Of a stretch of 59,396 nt of DNA, positions 49,393 through 59,396 are shown in pieces. The translations under genes and the position numbers were made by a program. This DNA is from an uncultured beta proteobacterium. Lineage in GTDB: Bacteria; Pseudomonadota; Gammaproteobacteria; Burkholderiales; Burkholderiaceae_C. Numbering within the stretch: the first letter of the stretch is position 1; every line of letters starts with the position of its first letter. Under the pieces are notes generated by a model. It saw only the letters and a program-made list of their open reading frames with translations, did not search any database and was not told the DNA's origin. The stretch covers positions 1-59,396 of the forward strand of contig CAIKLM010000163.1 in the NCBI GenBank assembly GCA_903828235.1. The letters are read 5' to 3'.

Positions 49393-50526
49393 ATGAGACC
49401 CTGGTTCCTGGAGACCGTGGCCGCCGACGGCTCGCGCGTCAACCACGCCATCACGAAGCTGCCGTTCCGCATCGGCCGCGACGCGCACTGCGACCTCGTC
49501 ATCGAGGCCCGCGGGCTGTCGCGCCAGCACGCGGAATTCACCCAGGAGGCCGGCGAGCAGCTGCTGCTGTCGGATCTGGGCAGCACCAACGGCACCTGGG
49601 TCCACCGCGAGCGCATCGCCGCGCCGCGCTGGGTGGGCGAGCGCACCATCCTGCACTTCGGCAACGCCGAGTTCCGCCTGGGCCTGGAGACCCAGACCAT
49701 GCTGGCCTCGCGCGAGGCCGGGGAAGACGGCTCCCGCACCATGCTCGTGCCCACCGGCGGTCGGCTGCTGTCGGAAAAGTTCGTCGAGGGCCAGGAGGCC
49801 TTCGAGGACTTCCTCGCCCGCGGCGAGGGACTGGGCTGCGCCGTGCAGCCCATCGTGCGCGCCGACGGCGGCGCGGTGTTTGCCTACGAGCTGCTGGGCC
49901 GCTGCGAGCACCCGCGGCTGAGGCAGCCGCCCGGGCGGCTGTTCGACATCGCCGGCAAGCTGGGCCGCCGCGGCGAGCTGAGCACGCTGTTCCGCAACCA
50001 CGGCGTGCGTGCCGTGGCCGGGCGGCTGGGCGGCGCCCGGCTCTTCGTCAACACCGACGGCGACGAGACCGAGCACGAGGCCTTCTTCGAGAGCCTGCAG
50101 GCCCTGCGCGCGCTGCCCGGCGCACCCGAGCTGGTGATCGAGATCCACGAGTCCGCGCGCTCGCTCGAGAAGCTGCGGCCGCTGGCGCAGCGCCTGGGCG
50201 CCATGGGCATCGCCTTCGCGATCGACGACTTCGGCCACGACGAGGGCGTGGACCACCTCAGCATCCTGGGCGAGGTGCCGCCGCAGTACGTGAAGTTCGA
50301 CATGGGCCTGGTCCGCGGCATCGACCAGGCTGCCGAGCCCAGGCGGCGCCTCGTGCGCAGCCTGGTGCGGCTGGTGCGCGACCTCGACGCCGTGGCGCTG
50401 GCCGAGGGCGTGGAGACCGAGGCCGAGGCCGCGGCGTGCCGCGACATGGGCTTCGAGCTGCTCCAGGGCTACCTGACAGGCCGGCCGGTGCCGGCCTCGG
50501 CGCTGCCGCCCGCCGCGCCGGCCTGA
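49393..50526 (+). CDS. FHA-EAL fusion protein (putative c-di-GMP phosphodiesterase)
   Basis: The 377-residue protein joins an N-terminal FHA domain (FRIGRD, GLSRQHAEF and STNGTWV, about residues 24-70), which binds phosphothreonine, to a C-terminal EAL domain from about residue 145. EAL catalytic positions are largely kept: Glu166 (written ELL rather than EAL), Asn220, Glu250, Asp278-Asp279 (IDDFG), Lys301 and Glu338. The protein could link Ser/Thr phosphorylation to c-di-GMP breakdown. ATG 49393 has GGAG upstream and TACAGT at 49340-49345 as a likely -10 box. Its stop abuts the stop of the convergent hybrid kinase. Confidence 0.9.
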   Translation: MRPWFLETVAADGSRVNHAITKLPFRIGRDAHCDLVIEARGLSRQHAEFTQEAGEQLLLSDLGSTNGTWVHRERIAAPRWVGERTILHFGNAEFRLGLETQTMLASREAGEDGSRTMLVPTGGRLLSEKFVEGQEAFEDFLARGEGLGCAVQPIVRADGGAVFAYELLGRCEHPRLRQPPGRLFDIAGKLGRRGELSTLFRNHGVRAVAGRLGGARLFVNTDGDETEHEAFFESLQALRALPGAPELVIEIHESARSLEKLRPLAQRLGAMGIAFAIDDFGHDEGVDHLSILGEVPPQYVKFDMGLVRGIDQAAEPRRRLVRSLVRLVRDLDAVALAEGVETEAEAAACRDMGFELLQGYLTGRPVPASALPPAAPA

Positions 50527-53500
50527 TCAGCCGCCGCGCCCGCGCCCCCAGCGCAGCAGCGCCGCCTGCAGGCGCTCGGCGTCGATGGGCTTGGTGAGGA
50601 AGTCGTCCATGCCCGAGGCCAGGGCCTGCTCGCGCTCGCTCACCAGCGCCGCCGCCGTGAGGGCGATCACCGGCACCTGCCGGCCCGCGGGCAGGCGGCG
50701 CAGCGCGAGCGTGGCCTCGTGGCCGCTCATGCCGGGCATCTGCACGTCCATCAGCACCACGTCGAAGGGCTGCGGCGCGGCTTCGATCGCGGCCAGCGCC
50801 TCGGGGCCGTCGCCGGCCTGCGTGACGCGCACGCCCCAGCGCTCCAGCGTGGCCGCGGCGACCAGCATGTTCACGGCGTTGTCCTCCACCAGCAGCACGT
50901 GCAGCCCGGCCAGCGCCGCCGCGGCGTCGGCCCCGGCCACGGGTGGCGGCAGGGGCGTGGGCACCTCGCTGGGCGCCAGCGGCAGGTCGGCCCAGAAGCG
51001 GCTGCCCAGGCCCGGCTGGCTGGACACGCCCACCTGCCCGCCCATCAGCGCCGCCAGCTCGCGGCAGATCGACAGGCCAAGGCCCGTTCCCCCGAAGCGC
51101 CGCGTGGTGCTCTGGTCGGCCTGGGTGAACGGCTTGAACAGCTCGGGCACCACGTCCGGCGCAATGCCCGGGCCGGTGTCCTCGCACTCCACCCGCACCA
51201 GGCCCGCCTCGCCCGGCAGCCGCCGCGCCGACAGGCGCACGAAGCCGCGCTCGGTGAACTTGATGGCGTTGGCCACGTAGTTGGTGAGGATCTGGCGCAC
51301 GCGCAGCGCGTCGCCGTGCACGCCGGGGCCCAGTGTCGGCTCGATGTCCAGGTGCAGCTGCAGGCCGCGGGCCTCGGCCAGCGTGCTGTAGGTGCGCGCC
51401 AGCGACTTCAGCAGCGCGACGACGTCGAAGGGAGCGGCCTCGACGTACAGGTGGCCCGCCTCGATCTTCGACAGGTCGAGGATGTCGGAGATGATGGCCG
51501 CCAGCGACTGGGCACTGTCCTCGAGCTGCGCCAGGTACTGCTGGCGCTGCGCCTCGGGCACGCCGGCATCGCGCGCCAGCCGCGCCAGGCCCAGCAGGCC
51601 ATTGAGCGGCGTGCGCAACTCGTGGCTGGTGTTGGCCAGGAAGGCGCTCTTGGCGCGGTTGGCGGCCTCGGCGTCGTCGCGCGCACGCGCCAGCGCCTCC
51701 TCGAACTGGCGGCGCTCGGTGACGTCCTCGACGATCCACACCGTGCCGCCGGCCGCGGGCCGCTGGGCGTCGACGACACCGGCGCGCAGCCGCGCCAGGA
51801 AGCGGCTGCCGTCGCGGCGCTGCACCTCGCGCTCGACCTCGACGGTCTCGCCGCGCGCCAGCGCCGGGCCGATCAGGCGGCCGACCTCGGCGTAGTCGGC
51901 CTCGCTCTTCCAGACCACGGCGCCGCTCTGGCCAAGCAGGCTGCCGCCACTCCAGCCGATCATGCGCTCGAACTCGGCGTTGGCGATCACGAAGCGCCGG
52001 TCGCGCGTGACGGCGATGCCGATGCCGACGTTGTCGAGGATGGCCGCGCGCTCCGGGCGCTCGCGCTCGCCCTCGCTGACGTCGCGGCCGTTGATGACCA
52101 GCATGTCGCGGCCCTCGAGCGTGAAGCGCGCGGCCGAGATCATCAGCGTCGCGACGCGGCCGTCGCGTCGCCGGAACGGGATCGGCAGGTCCGCGACCGC
52201 GCCCTCGCGCTGCAGCCGCTGCACGAACTGCTCGCGCGCGGCCTCGCTGCCCCAGATGCCCAGCTCCAGCGAGGTGCGGCCCACGGCCTCGGGCTGCGTC
52301 CAGCCGCTGAAACGCTCGAAGGCCGGGTTCACCATGTCGTAGCGCCCGGTGGCCATGTCGGTGAGGGTGATGAGGTCGGGGCTGGTGTCCACGAGGTGCG
52401 CCAGCGCGGCCTCGGACTTGCGCAGCGCCTGCTCGGCGCGGTGACGCTCGGTGACGTCGACGAACATCGACAGCACGGCCGACTCGCCCTGCAGGTCCAC
52501 GCGCACTGCGGTGGCGCCGATGATCACGGGGCGGCCCGCGACCTGCAGCGTCAGCTCGGCCAGCGGCAGCCGCGCGCCGGCCGGCTGCTGGTGCAGCACG
52601 CGCAGGCGCTCGCGCACCCGCTCGCGCTCGGCGGCATCGGCGAAGAACGACAGCAGCGCCTGGCCCCGCAGGGTGTCGATCCCGTCGTGGCCCAGCAGCC
52701 GCGCCGCCGCGGGGTTGGCGTCGACGATGCGGCCGTCCACGTGCACCAGCAGCGGCAGCGGGGCGTGGCGGAACAGCGCCTCGAAACGCGTGCGCGAGTC
52801 GGCCAGCGCGGAGCGCGTGGCCTCCAGCGCCGTGACGTCGCGCGCCACGCCCCAGTAGCCGCGGAAGCGCTCGCCGGGGCCCAGGCGGGGCTCGCCGCTG
52901 AGCAGGTACGAGCGCTGCACGCCGTCGCTGTGGCGCCAGACCAGGGGCAGGTCGCGGAAGGCGCGGCGCGCGGCGATGTCGGCCTCGAGCCGCTGGTGCA
53001 CGGCAGGGGCCAGCGCCAGACCGGGCAGGGTGTCGAAGCGGCGGCCTGCGGCCCGCGCCGCGCCCAGCGCGCGCCAGTCCTGGTCGTGGCGGCCCACGGT
53101 GACGATGCACAGGTCTTCGTCGACCTCCCAGTACACGTCGGCGGCGAGGCCGAGCAGCCGTCGGAAGCGCTGCTCGCGCCGCTCGGCGCTGTGCACCGCC
53201 TCGCGGATGCGGGCGTGCAGCGCGCCGCCCGCGGCCACCGCCACCGTCAGCGCCACGCCCATGGCCGCGGCCAGCGACGCCCACGGCACGACCGGCGGCA
53301 CGAGATCGGCCAGCACCTGGGCCAGGCCGATGGCGGCCAGCGCCAGCAGCGCCATGCCGCCGCCTGCGCGCGCGCCCAGCAGCGCCGCGATCGCGAACAC
53401 CAGCACCGGCACCAGGATCATCGACGGCGCCGCCAGGCCGTAGCCGCGCAGCGCGGCGCCGAACGCCGCGATGACGATGGCCACGGCCACCAACAGCAGC

Positions 53501-53787
53501 AGCGCCCGCACGCTCCAGCGCTCGCGCCAGGCGGGCGGAGCCCAGCGCAGCGACAGGCCACCCAGGCCCACGAGCCCGTACGCTGCCGCGATCGGCAGTG
53601 CCATTGGCTGACGCGCGTGCTCGGTCGCGATGAGGACGCCACCCACGAGCATCGCGACCGACCCCAGCAGCAGGTACAGCCGCAGCAAGGCGGCCGACAC
53701 CACCGGGTCGGCCGCCTCGGGCGCCGGCCCGCGCAGCGGCACCGGGATCGTGCGGTCCAGGTCCGGCGGCGGGGGCACCGCGGCCAT
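50527..53787 (-). CDS. Hybrid histidine kinase with four PAS domains and a receiver
   Basis: The 1086-residue protein has about six membrane segments in residues 30-190, then four PAS-type domains at about 207-320, 333-450, 460-575 and 582-695. The HisKA box has His722 in NTSHELRTPLNG, and the ATPase domain has DTGPGIAP and GGTGLGLSI. A receiver domain ends the protein with Asp1014 in LMDVQMPGMSG. There is no Hpt domain, so a separate phosphotransfer protein must act downstream. It starts five bases after pyrF, in a purB-pyrF-kinase arrangement. The membrane part resembles an integral sensor, of unknown ligand. Confidence 0.92.
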   Translation of the reverse strand: MAAVPPPPDLDRTIPVPLRGPAPEAADPVVSAALLRLYLLLGSVAMLVGGVLIATEHARQPMALPIAAAYGLVGLGGLSLRWAPPAWRERWSVRALLLLVAVAIVIAAFGAALRGYGLAAPSMILVPVLVFAIAALLGARAGGGMALLALAAIGLAQVLADLVPPVVPWASLAAAMGVALTVAVAAGGALHARIREAVHSAERREQRFRRLLGLAADVYWEVDEDLCIVTVGRHDQDWRALGAARAAGRRFDTLPGLALAPAVHQRLEADIAARRAFRDLPLVWRHSDGVQRSYLLSGEPRLGPGERFRGYWGVARDVTALEATRSALADSRTRFEALFRHAPLPLLVHVDGRIVDANPAAARLLGHDGIDTLRGQALLSFFADAAERERVRERLRVLHQQPAGARLPLAELTLQVAGRPVIIGATAVRVDLQGESAVLSMFVDVTERHRAEQALRKSEAALAHLVDTSPDLITLTDMATGRYDMVNPAFERFSGWTQPEAVGRTSLELGIWGSEAAREQFVQRLQREGAVADLPIPFRRRDGRVATLMISAARFTLEGRDMLVINGRDVSEGERERPERAAILDNVGIGIAVTRDRRFVIANAEFERMIGWSGGSLLGQSGAVVWKSEADYAEVGRLIGPALARGETVEVEREVQRRDGSRFLARLRAGVVDAQRPAAGGTVWIVEDVTERRQFEEALARARDDAEAANRAKSAFLANTSHELRTPLNGLLGLARLARDAGVPEAQRQQYLAQLEDSAQSLAAIISDILDLSKIEAGHLYVEAAPFDVVALLKSLARTYSTLAEARGLQLHLDIEPTLGPGVHGDALRVRQILTNYVANAIKFTERGFVRLSARRLPGEAGLVRVECEDTGPGIAPDVVPELFKPFTQADQSTTRRFGGTGLGLSICRELAALMGGQVGVSSQPGLGSRFWADLPLAPSEVPTPLPPPVAGADAAAALAGLHVLLVEDNAVNMLVAAATLERWGVRVTQAGDGPEALAAIEAAPQPFDVVLMDVQMPGMSGHEATLALRRLPAGRQVPVIALTAAALVSEREQALASGMDDFLTKPIDAERLQAALLRWGRGRGG

Positions 53788-53792
53788 GCGCG

Positions 53793-56089
<2,297 letters not shown>

Positions 56090-56136
56090 CTAGGAGCCGG
56101 GGCCGGCGCGAACCGGGTTGTCGCCCCAGGGCTTGC

Positions 56137-56142
56137 TACAGT
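56137..56142 (+). promoter_or_regulatory. -10 box for the DUF898 gene
   Basis: TACAGT lies 67 bases before the TTG start at 56210, in the 132-bp region divergent from purB. The -35 region is not clear. Confidence 0.35.
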
Positions 56143-56209
56143 GTTCCTGCGGCTGCCGAAGGCCCGCGGCCGTCACGACGGGCCTGCGGCCGCACCGAGG
56201 GAGGCCCGC

Positions 56210-57412
56210 TTGAACGACACCACGCCCGCCGCCACCGCGGCCGACCCCTGGGCCACGCCCAGCCCCGCGCCTGCCGTGCACGAGCTGCCGCTGCGGTTCG
56301 TGGGCTCGGGCAGCGAGTACTTCCGCATCTGGATCGTCAACCTGCTGCTCACGCTGGTGACGCTGGGGCTGTACTACCCCTTCGCCAAGGTGCGGCGGCT
56401 GCGCTACTTCCACGGCGCCACCGAGGTCGGCGGCGCGCCGCTGAGCTTCCACGCCGACCCCTGGAAGATGTTCCGCGGCTACGTGCTGGTGGCGCTGATG
56501 CTGGCGGCCTACACCGGCGCGGGGCAGTTCTCGGCCACGGCCGGCGCCATCGCCTTCCTGATCGTGGCGGCGCTGTGGCCGGCGCTGTGGCACTCGTCGA
56601 TGCGCTTCCGGCTGGCCAACACGGGCTGGCGCGGCCTGCGCTTCCGCTACACCGGCACCCGCGCCAGCGCCTATGCGGTGATGGCCGTGCCGCTGGGCGT
56701 GGCGATGCTGTTCGTGCTGGGGGCGCTGCTGACGCAGCGCGAGGCGCCGCCGGTGCCGCCGTCCGGCGAGGAGGTTCCGCCCTCGGTCAGCGAGCTGTTC
56801 GCGGCGGTGGCGCCCGGCGTGGTGATGCTGGCGCTGCTGCCGCTGTTCTTCTGGCTGCTCAAGCGGCTGCAGCACTCGAACTACGCGCTGGGTCCCGAGC
56901 GCACGGGCTTCACGGCCCCGCTGGGCCCGTTCTACGGGCTGGCCTTCACGGCAGGCCTCGTCGGGATCGTGGTGGCGTTCGCCATCGGCATCGTGTCCGC
57001 GATCGTGGTTGCGGCACTGCGTTCGCTCGGAATCGACGGGGTCTTCTGGCTCTCGGTGGTCGCCATGGTGCTCGGCTACCTGGTGGTGTTCGCGCTGGTC
57101 GGCGGTTACTGGACGGCGCGGCTGCAGAACCTGGCCTGGGGCCGCACCGCCAGCGCGCGGCTGCGCTTCAAGAGCAGCCTGCGCGCGCGCTCGCTGGCCG
57201 GGCTGTGGTTCAGGAACACGCTGCTGGTGCTGCTGACGCTGGGGCTGTACTTCCCGTTCGCGCAGGTGGCCAGCGCACGCTTGCGGCTGGAGGCGATCAC
57301 GGTGGTGTCGGAGGTCGACCCCGACGAGTTCGCCGCCACCGCCGCGCAAGCCGACGAGGCCGCGGCCGGCGACGCCGCGGGCGACCTGCTCGGCCTCGAC
57401 ATCGGGCTCTGA
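56210..57412 (+). CDS. DUF898 (YjgN-type) inner-membrane protein
   Basis: The 400-residue protein has about six membrane segments in two related halves. Each half has a segment like NLLLTLVTLGLYYPFAKVR and NTLLVLLTLGLYFPFAQVA, the mark of the YjgN/DUF898 family. Function is unknown, though genes of this family often stand next to an M48 peptidase, as here. The start is a TTG at 56210, supported by GGGAGG six bases upstream; no ATG or GTG nearby fits. The mature end is acidic. Confidence 0.88.
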   Translation: MNDTTPAATAADPWATPSPAPAVHELPLRFVGSGSEYFRIWIVNLLLTLVTLGLYYPFAKVRRLRYFHGATEVGGAPLSFHADPWKMFRGYVLVALMLAAYTGAGQFSATAGAIAFLIVAALWPALWHSSMRFRLANTGWRGLRFRYTGTRASAYAVMAVPLGVAMLFVLGALLTQREAPPVPPSGEEVPPSVSELFAAVAPGVVMLALLPLFFWLLKRLQHSNYALGPERTGFTAPLGPFYGLAFTAGLVGIVVAFAIGIVSAIVVAALRSLGIDGVFWLSVVAMVLGYLVVFALVGGYWTARLQNLAWGRTASARLRFKSSLRARSLAGLWFRNTLLVLLTLGLYFPFAQVASARLRLEAITVVSEVDPDEFAATAAQADEAAAGDAAGDLLGLDIGL

Positions 57413-57431
57413 ACGCGCCGGATCCGCTGCG

Positions 57432-58472
57432 ATGGGCGAACCCATCACCGCCACCTGGTACGACGGCCGCTCGGCGCGCGGCCGCCCCGTGCAGGCCACG
57501 GTGGAGGACGGCACGCTGTGGCTGTGCGACGACGAGGGGCAGCGCCACGGCCTGGCCCTGGGCCGGGTGCAGTGGCCCGAGCGCACGCGCCACGGCCAGC
57601 GCGTGGCACAGCTGCAGGACGGCGGCGCGCTGGCCTTCGCCGACGTCGCGGCCTTCGACGCCTGGTGGCGCGCCCAGGGACTGCGCGAGAGCTGGGTGGT
57701 GCGCGCGCAGCAGCACTGGCGCGCCACGCTGGCCGCGCTGGCCGGGCTGCTGCTGGTGGGCGCGGCGGGCTACGTGTGGGGCGTGCCCTGGGTCGCGGCG
57801 GGCGTGGTGGCGGCGACGCCGGCCACCGTGGAGGCCGCCATCGGCGACACGGCGCTCGAGCAACTCCGGGCGGGCCTGTTCCAGCCCACGCGGACGCCCC
57901 CGGAGGTGCAGGCGCGCTGGCGCAGCCAGCTCGAGGCGGCGCTGCAGCAGGCCTACCCCGAGGGGCCGGCGCCGTGGCAGCTGCACTTCGCCGGCGGCGG
58001 CCGGCTGGGGGCCAACGCGGTGGCGCTGCCCGGCGGCCACATCGTCATCACCGACGAGTTGCTGGCGCTGCTGCAGGGCGCCGACGACGCCGTGCTGGGC
58101 GTGCTGGCGCACGAGCACGGCCACGTGCGGCGCCGCCACGGCCTGCACGCCGTGGTGCGCTTCGGCATCGTCTCGGCGGCCGCCTCGGTGGCCCTGGGCG
58201 ACTTCAGCGCCATCGTGGCCGGCGTGCCGGCGCTGCTGGCGCACCTGGGCTATTCGCGCGACGCCGAGCGCGAGGCCGACGCCGATGCGGCCCACGTGCT
58301 GCGCGCCGCCGGGCGCGACCCGGCGGCCATGGTGCTGCTGTTCGAGCGGCTCGCGGCCCGCAGCCGGAGCGAGGGCACCGACCGCGGTGGACTGCCCATC
58401 GCCTTCGCGTCGCACCCGGCCGACGAGGAGCGCATGCGCTTCTTCCGCGAGGCGGCGCGGTCGCGGCGTTGA
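57432..58472 (+). CDS. Membrane-anchored M48-family metallopeptidase
   Basis: The 346-residue protein has a cytoplasmic-looking N-terminal region of about 90 residues, one membrane segment (AALAGLLLVGAAGYVWGVPWV) and a peptidase domain with zinc motif HEHGH (227-231) and the third ligand in EREADADAA. It lies 19 bases downstream of the DUF898 gene, a pairing common in this bacterial group, and probably works with it in the envelope. It is clearly different from the other M48 peptidase at 40836. Confidence 0.9.
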   Translation: MGEPITATWYDGRSARGRPVQATVEDGTLWLCDDEGQRHGLALGRVQWPERTRHGQRVAQLQDGGALAFADVAAFDAWWRAQGLRESWVVRAQQHWRATLAALAGLLLVGAAGYVWGVPWVAAGVVAATPATVEAAIGDTALEQLRAGLFQPTRTPPEVQARWRSQLEAALQQAYPEGPAPWQLHFAGGGRLGANAVALPGGHIVITDELLALLQGADDAVLGVLAHEHGHVRRRHGLHAVVRFGIVSAAASVALGDFSAIVAGVPALLAHLGYSRDAEREADADAAHVLRAAGRDPAAMVLLFERLAARSRSEGTDRGGLPIAFASHPADEERMRFFREAARSRR

Positions 58473-58551
58473 GTGGGCGGCAGGCGCATCAAACGCTGGG
58501 TGAAGAACGGACAGAGGCTCGGGTGAGCGTGCGGCCGGCGCACAATGCCGG

Positions 58552-59396
58552 GTGACCGAAGCCCTGCTCTTTGCCGCCGTGGCCGTGGCCACCCACGAAG
58601 GCCAGCGCCTGCTCACGCGGGCGAGCGGGTTCTTCTTCGCGCGCGAGGGGCGGCTGTGGCTCGTGACCTGCCGCCACGTCCTCATCGACGAGCCTGCGGG
58701 CCACCACCCCGACCGCCTGGAGCTCGAACTGCACGTCGACGCGCGCAACCTCACGCGCTCGCTGCGCTGGTCGATGCCGCTGTACCGCGACGGCCGCGCG
58801 CTGTGGCGGCAGGCGCGCGATTCGGGCGGCGAGATCGACGTCGCGGTGCTGGAGGTCGATGCCGCAGCGTGGCCGCCGGGCGTGCAGGTGAAGGCCTTCG
58901 CGCCCGCGCACCTGATGGTGGCCGAGGACGAGGTGCCGCTGGGCAGGGCGCTGCTCGTGGTGGGCTTCCCGCTCGGCTTCCACGACACGCTGCACCACCT
59001 GCCGGTGGTGCGCCAGGCGGCCGTGGCGTCGGCCTTCGGCGTGCGCTTCCAGGGCCAGGGCTACTTCCTGAGCGACGCGCGCACGCACCGTGGCACCAGC
59101 GGCGCGGCCGTGGTCATGCGCAGCGACGACGCCGCGTTGGCCGGCACCGGCCTGCCCTGGAAGCTGCTGGGCGTGCACGCCGGCCGCCTGGACATGCTGC
59201 CGCGCAACGACCAGGAAGACGAGGTGCTGGGCCTGAACTGCACCTGGTACGCCGACGTGCTGATGACGCTGACGGCACCGCGGCCGGCCGCGGCAGCGCC
59301 GATCGCGGATCGGGTCGCGCCGGTGGCCGGCGCGGCCGCTGCGGGCGGGCCCGGGGCGCCGGACGCCACGGCCGTCCGCCCGCCGGCGGCGGGGCC
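58552..59396 (+). CDS. Trypsin-like serine protease, 3' end beyond the window
   Basis: The frame is open from GTG 58552 to the window edge (281 codons) without a stop. The chymotrypsin-fold triad can be placed: His42 in TCRHVL, Asp96 in EIDVAVL and Ser183 in RGTSGAAV. There is no signal peptide, so it may act in the cytoplasm or its start may lie elsewhere. After residue 240 the protein becomes a low-complexity Ala/Pro/Gly stretch, probably a linker to a further domain outside the window. CACAAT at 58541-58546 is a possible -10 box close to the start. Confidence 0.8.
   Translation, partial: MTEALLFAAVAVATHEGQRLLTRASGFFFAREGRLWLVTCRHVLIDEPAGHHPDRLELELHVDARNLTRSLRWSMPLYRDGRALWRQARDSGGEIDVAVLEVDAAAWPPGVQVKAFAPAHLMVAEDEVPLGRALLVVGFPLGFHDTLHHLPVVRQAAVASAFGVRFQGQGYFLSDARTHRGTSGAAVVMRSDDAALAGTGLPWKLLGVHAGRLDMLPRNDQEDEVLGLNCTWYADVLMTLTAPRPAAAAPIADRVAPVAGAAAAGGPGAPDATAVRPPAAG

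Overview
The window is very G+C-rich DNA with a codon usage almost saturated for G/C third positions. Protein families and gene neighbourhoods point to a betaproteobacterium of the order Burkholderiales, probably near the Rubrivivax/Leptothrix/Ideonella group; this is inferred from gene content and style, not from a marker gene. About 50 protein genes fill almost all of it. I saw no rRNA, tRNA, CRISPR array, insertion sequence or prophage, so it reads as ordinary chromosome with some accessory islands.

Region 1 (1-14.2 kb) handles alpha-glucans. A secreted GH13 amylase with two N-terminal starch-binding-like modules would release maltodextrins. A MalK-MalE-MalF-MalG ABC transporter would import them, and divergently transcribed GlgX and MalQ would process them in the cytoplasm. 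The 158-bp divergent control region holds two TGTA-N7-TACA sites and a perfect 12-bp palindrome. Downstream of malQ lie an acyl-CoA ligase and a BASS-type transporter.

Region 2 (14.3-21.3 kb) is signalling and sulfur. It has an OmpR-type regulator overlapping a hybrid sensor kinase, a flavocytochrome c sulfide dehydrogenase pair (fccB and a monohaem cytochrome), then a divergent thioredoxin-fold protein, a small cytochrome c and a cysteine-containing ArsR regulator, which together look like a sulfide/persulfide-responsive unit.

Region 3 (21.3-41.7 kb) is mostly housekeeping: lemA-proA-AEC carrier-topB on the minus strand; a SET-domain protein, birA and a SPOR protein on the plus strand; a secreted subtilase with a Gly-rich, membrane-anchoring tail; and a tightly spaced minus-strand run trxC-dppD-dppF-tkt-TonB-like-gapA. 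A LysR regulator, an AmpG-like permease, a small periplasmic protein and an M48 peptidase follow.

Region 4 (41.7-48.2 kb) is the most unusual. It is a compact minus-strand run of a Crp/Fnr regulator, a class III nucleotide cyclase with TPRs, a vanadium-haloperoxidase/PAP2-fold enzyme carrying nine Thr-Ser-His repeats, and a subtilisin-like protease without a signal peptide. A LuxR-type regulator lies just upstream. A cyclase, a probable cyclic-nucleotide sensor and two candidate effectors in one unit make a plausible undescribed signalling module.

Region 5 (48.3-59.4 kb) has a VanX-like dipeptidase, a small GNAT protein, an FHA-EAL fusion, a four-PAS hybrid kinase coupled to pyrF and purB, a DUF898 membrane protein with an M48 peptidase, and a trypsin-like protease cut by the window end. 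Several genes have a TAnnnT -10 box ending six or seven bases before the start codon, suggesting leaderless mRNAs. Several convergent gene pairs overlap or abut at their 3' ends.
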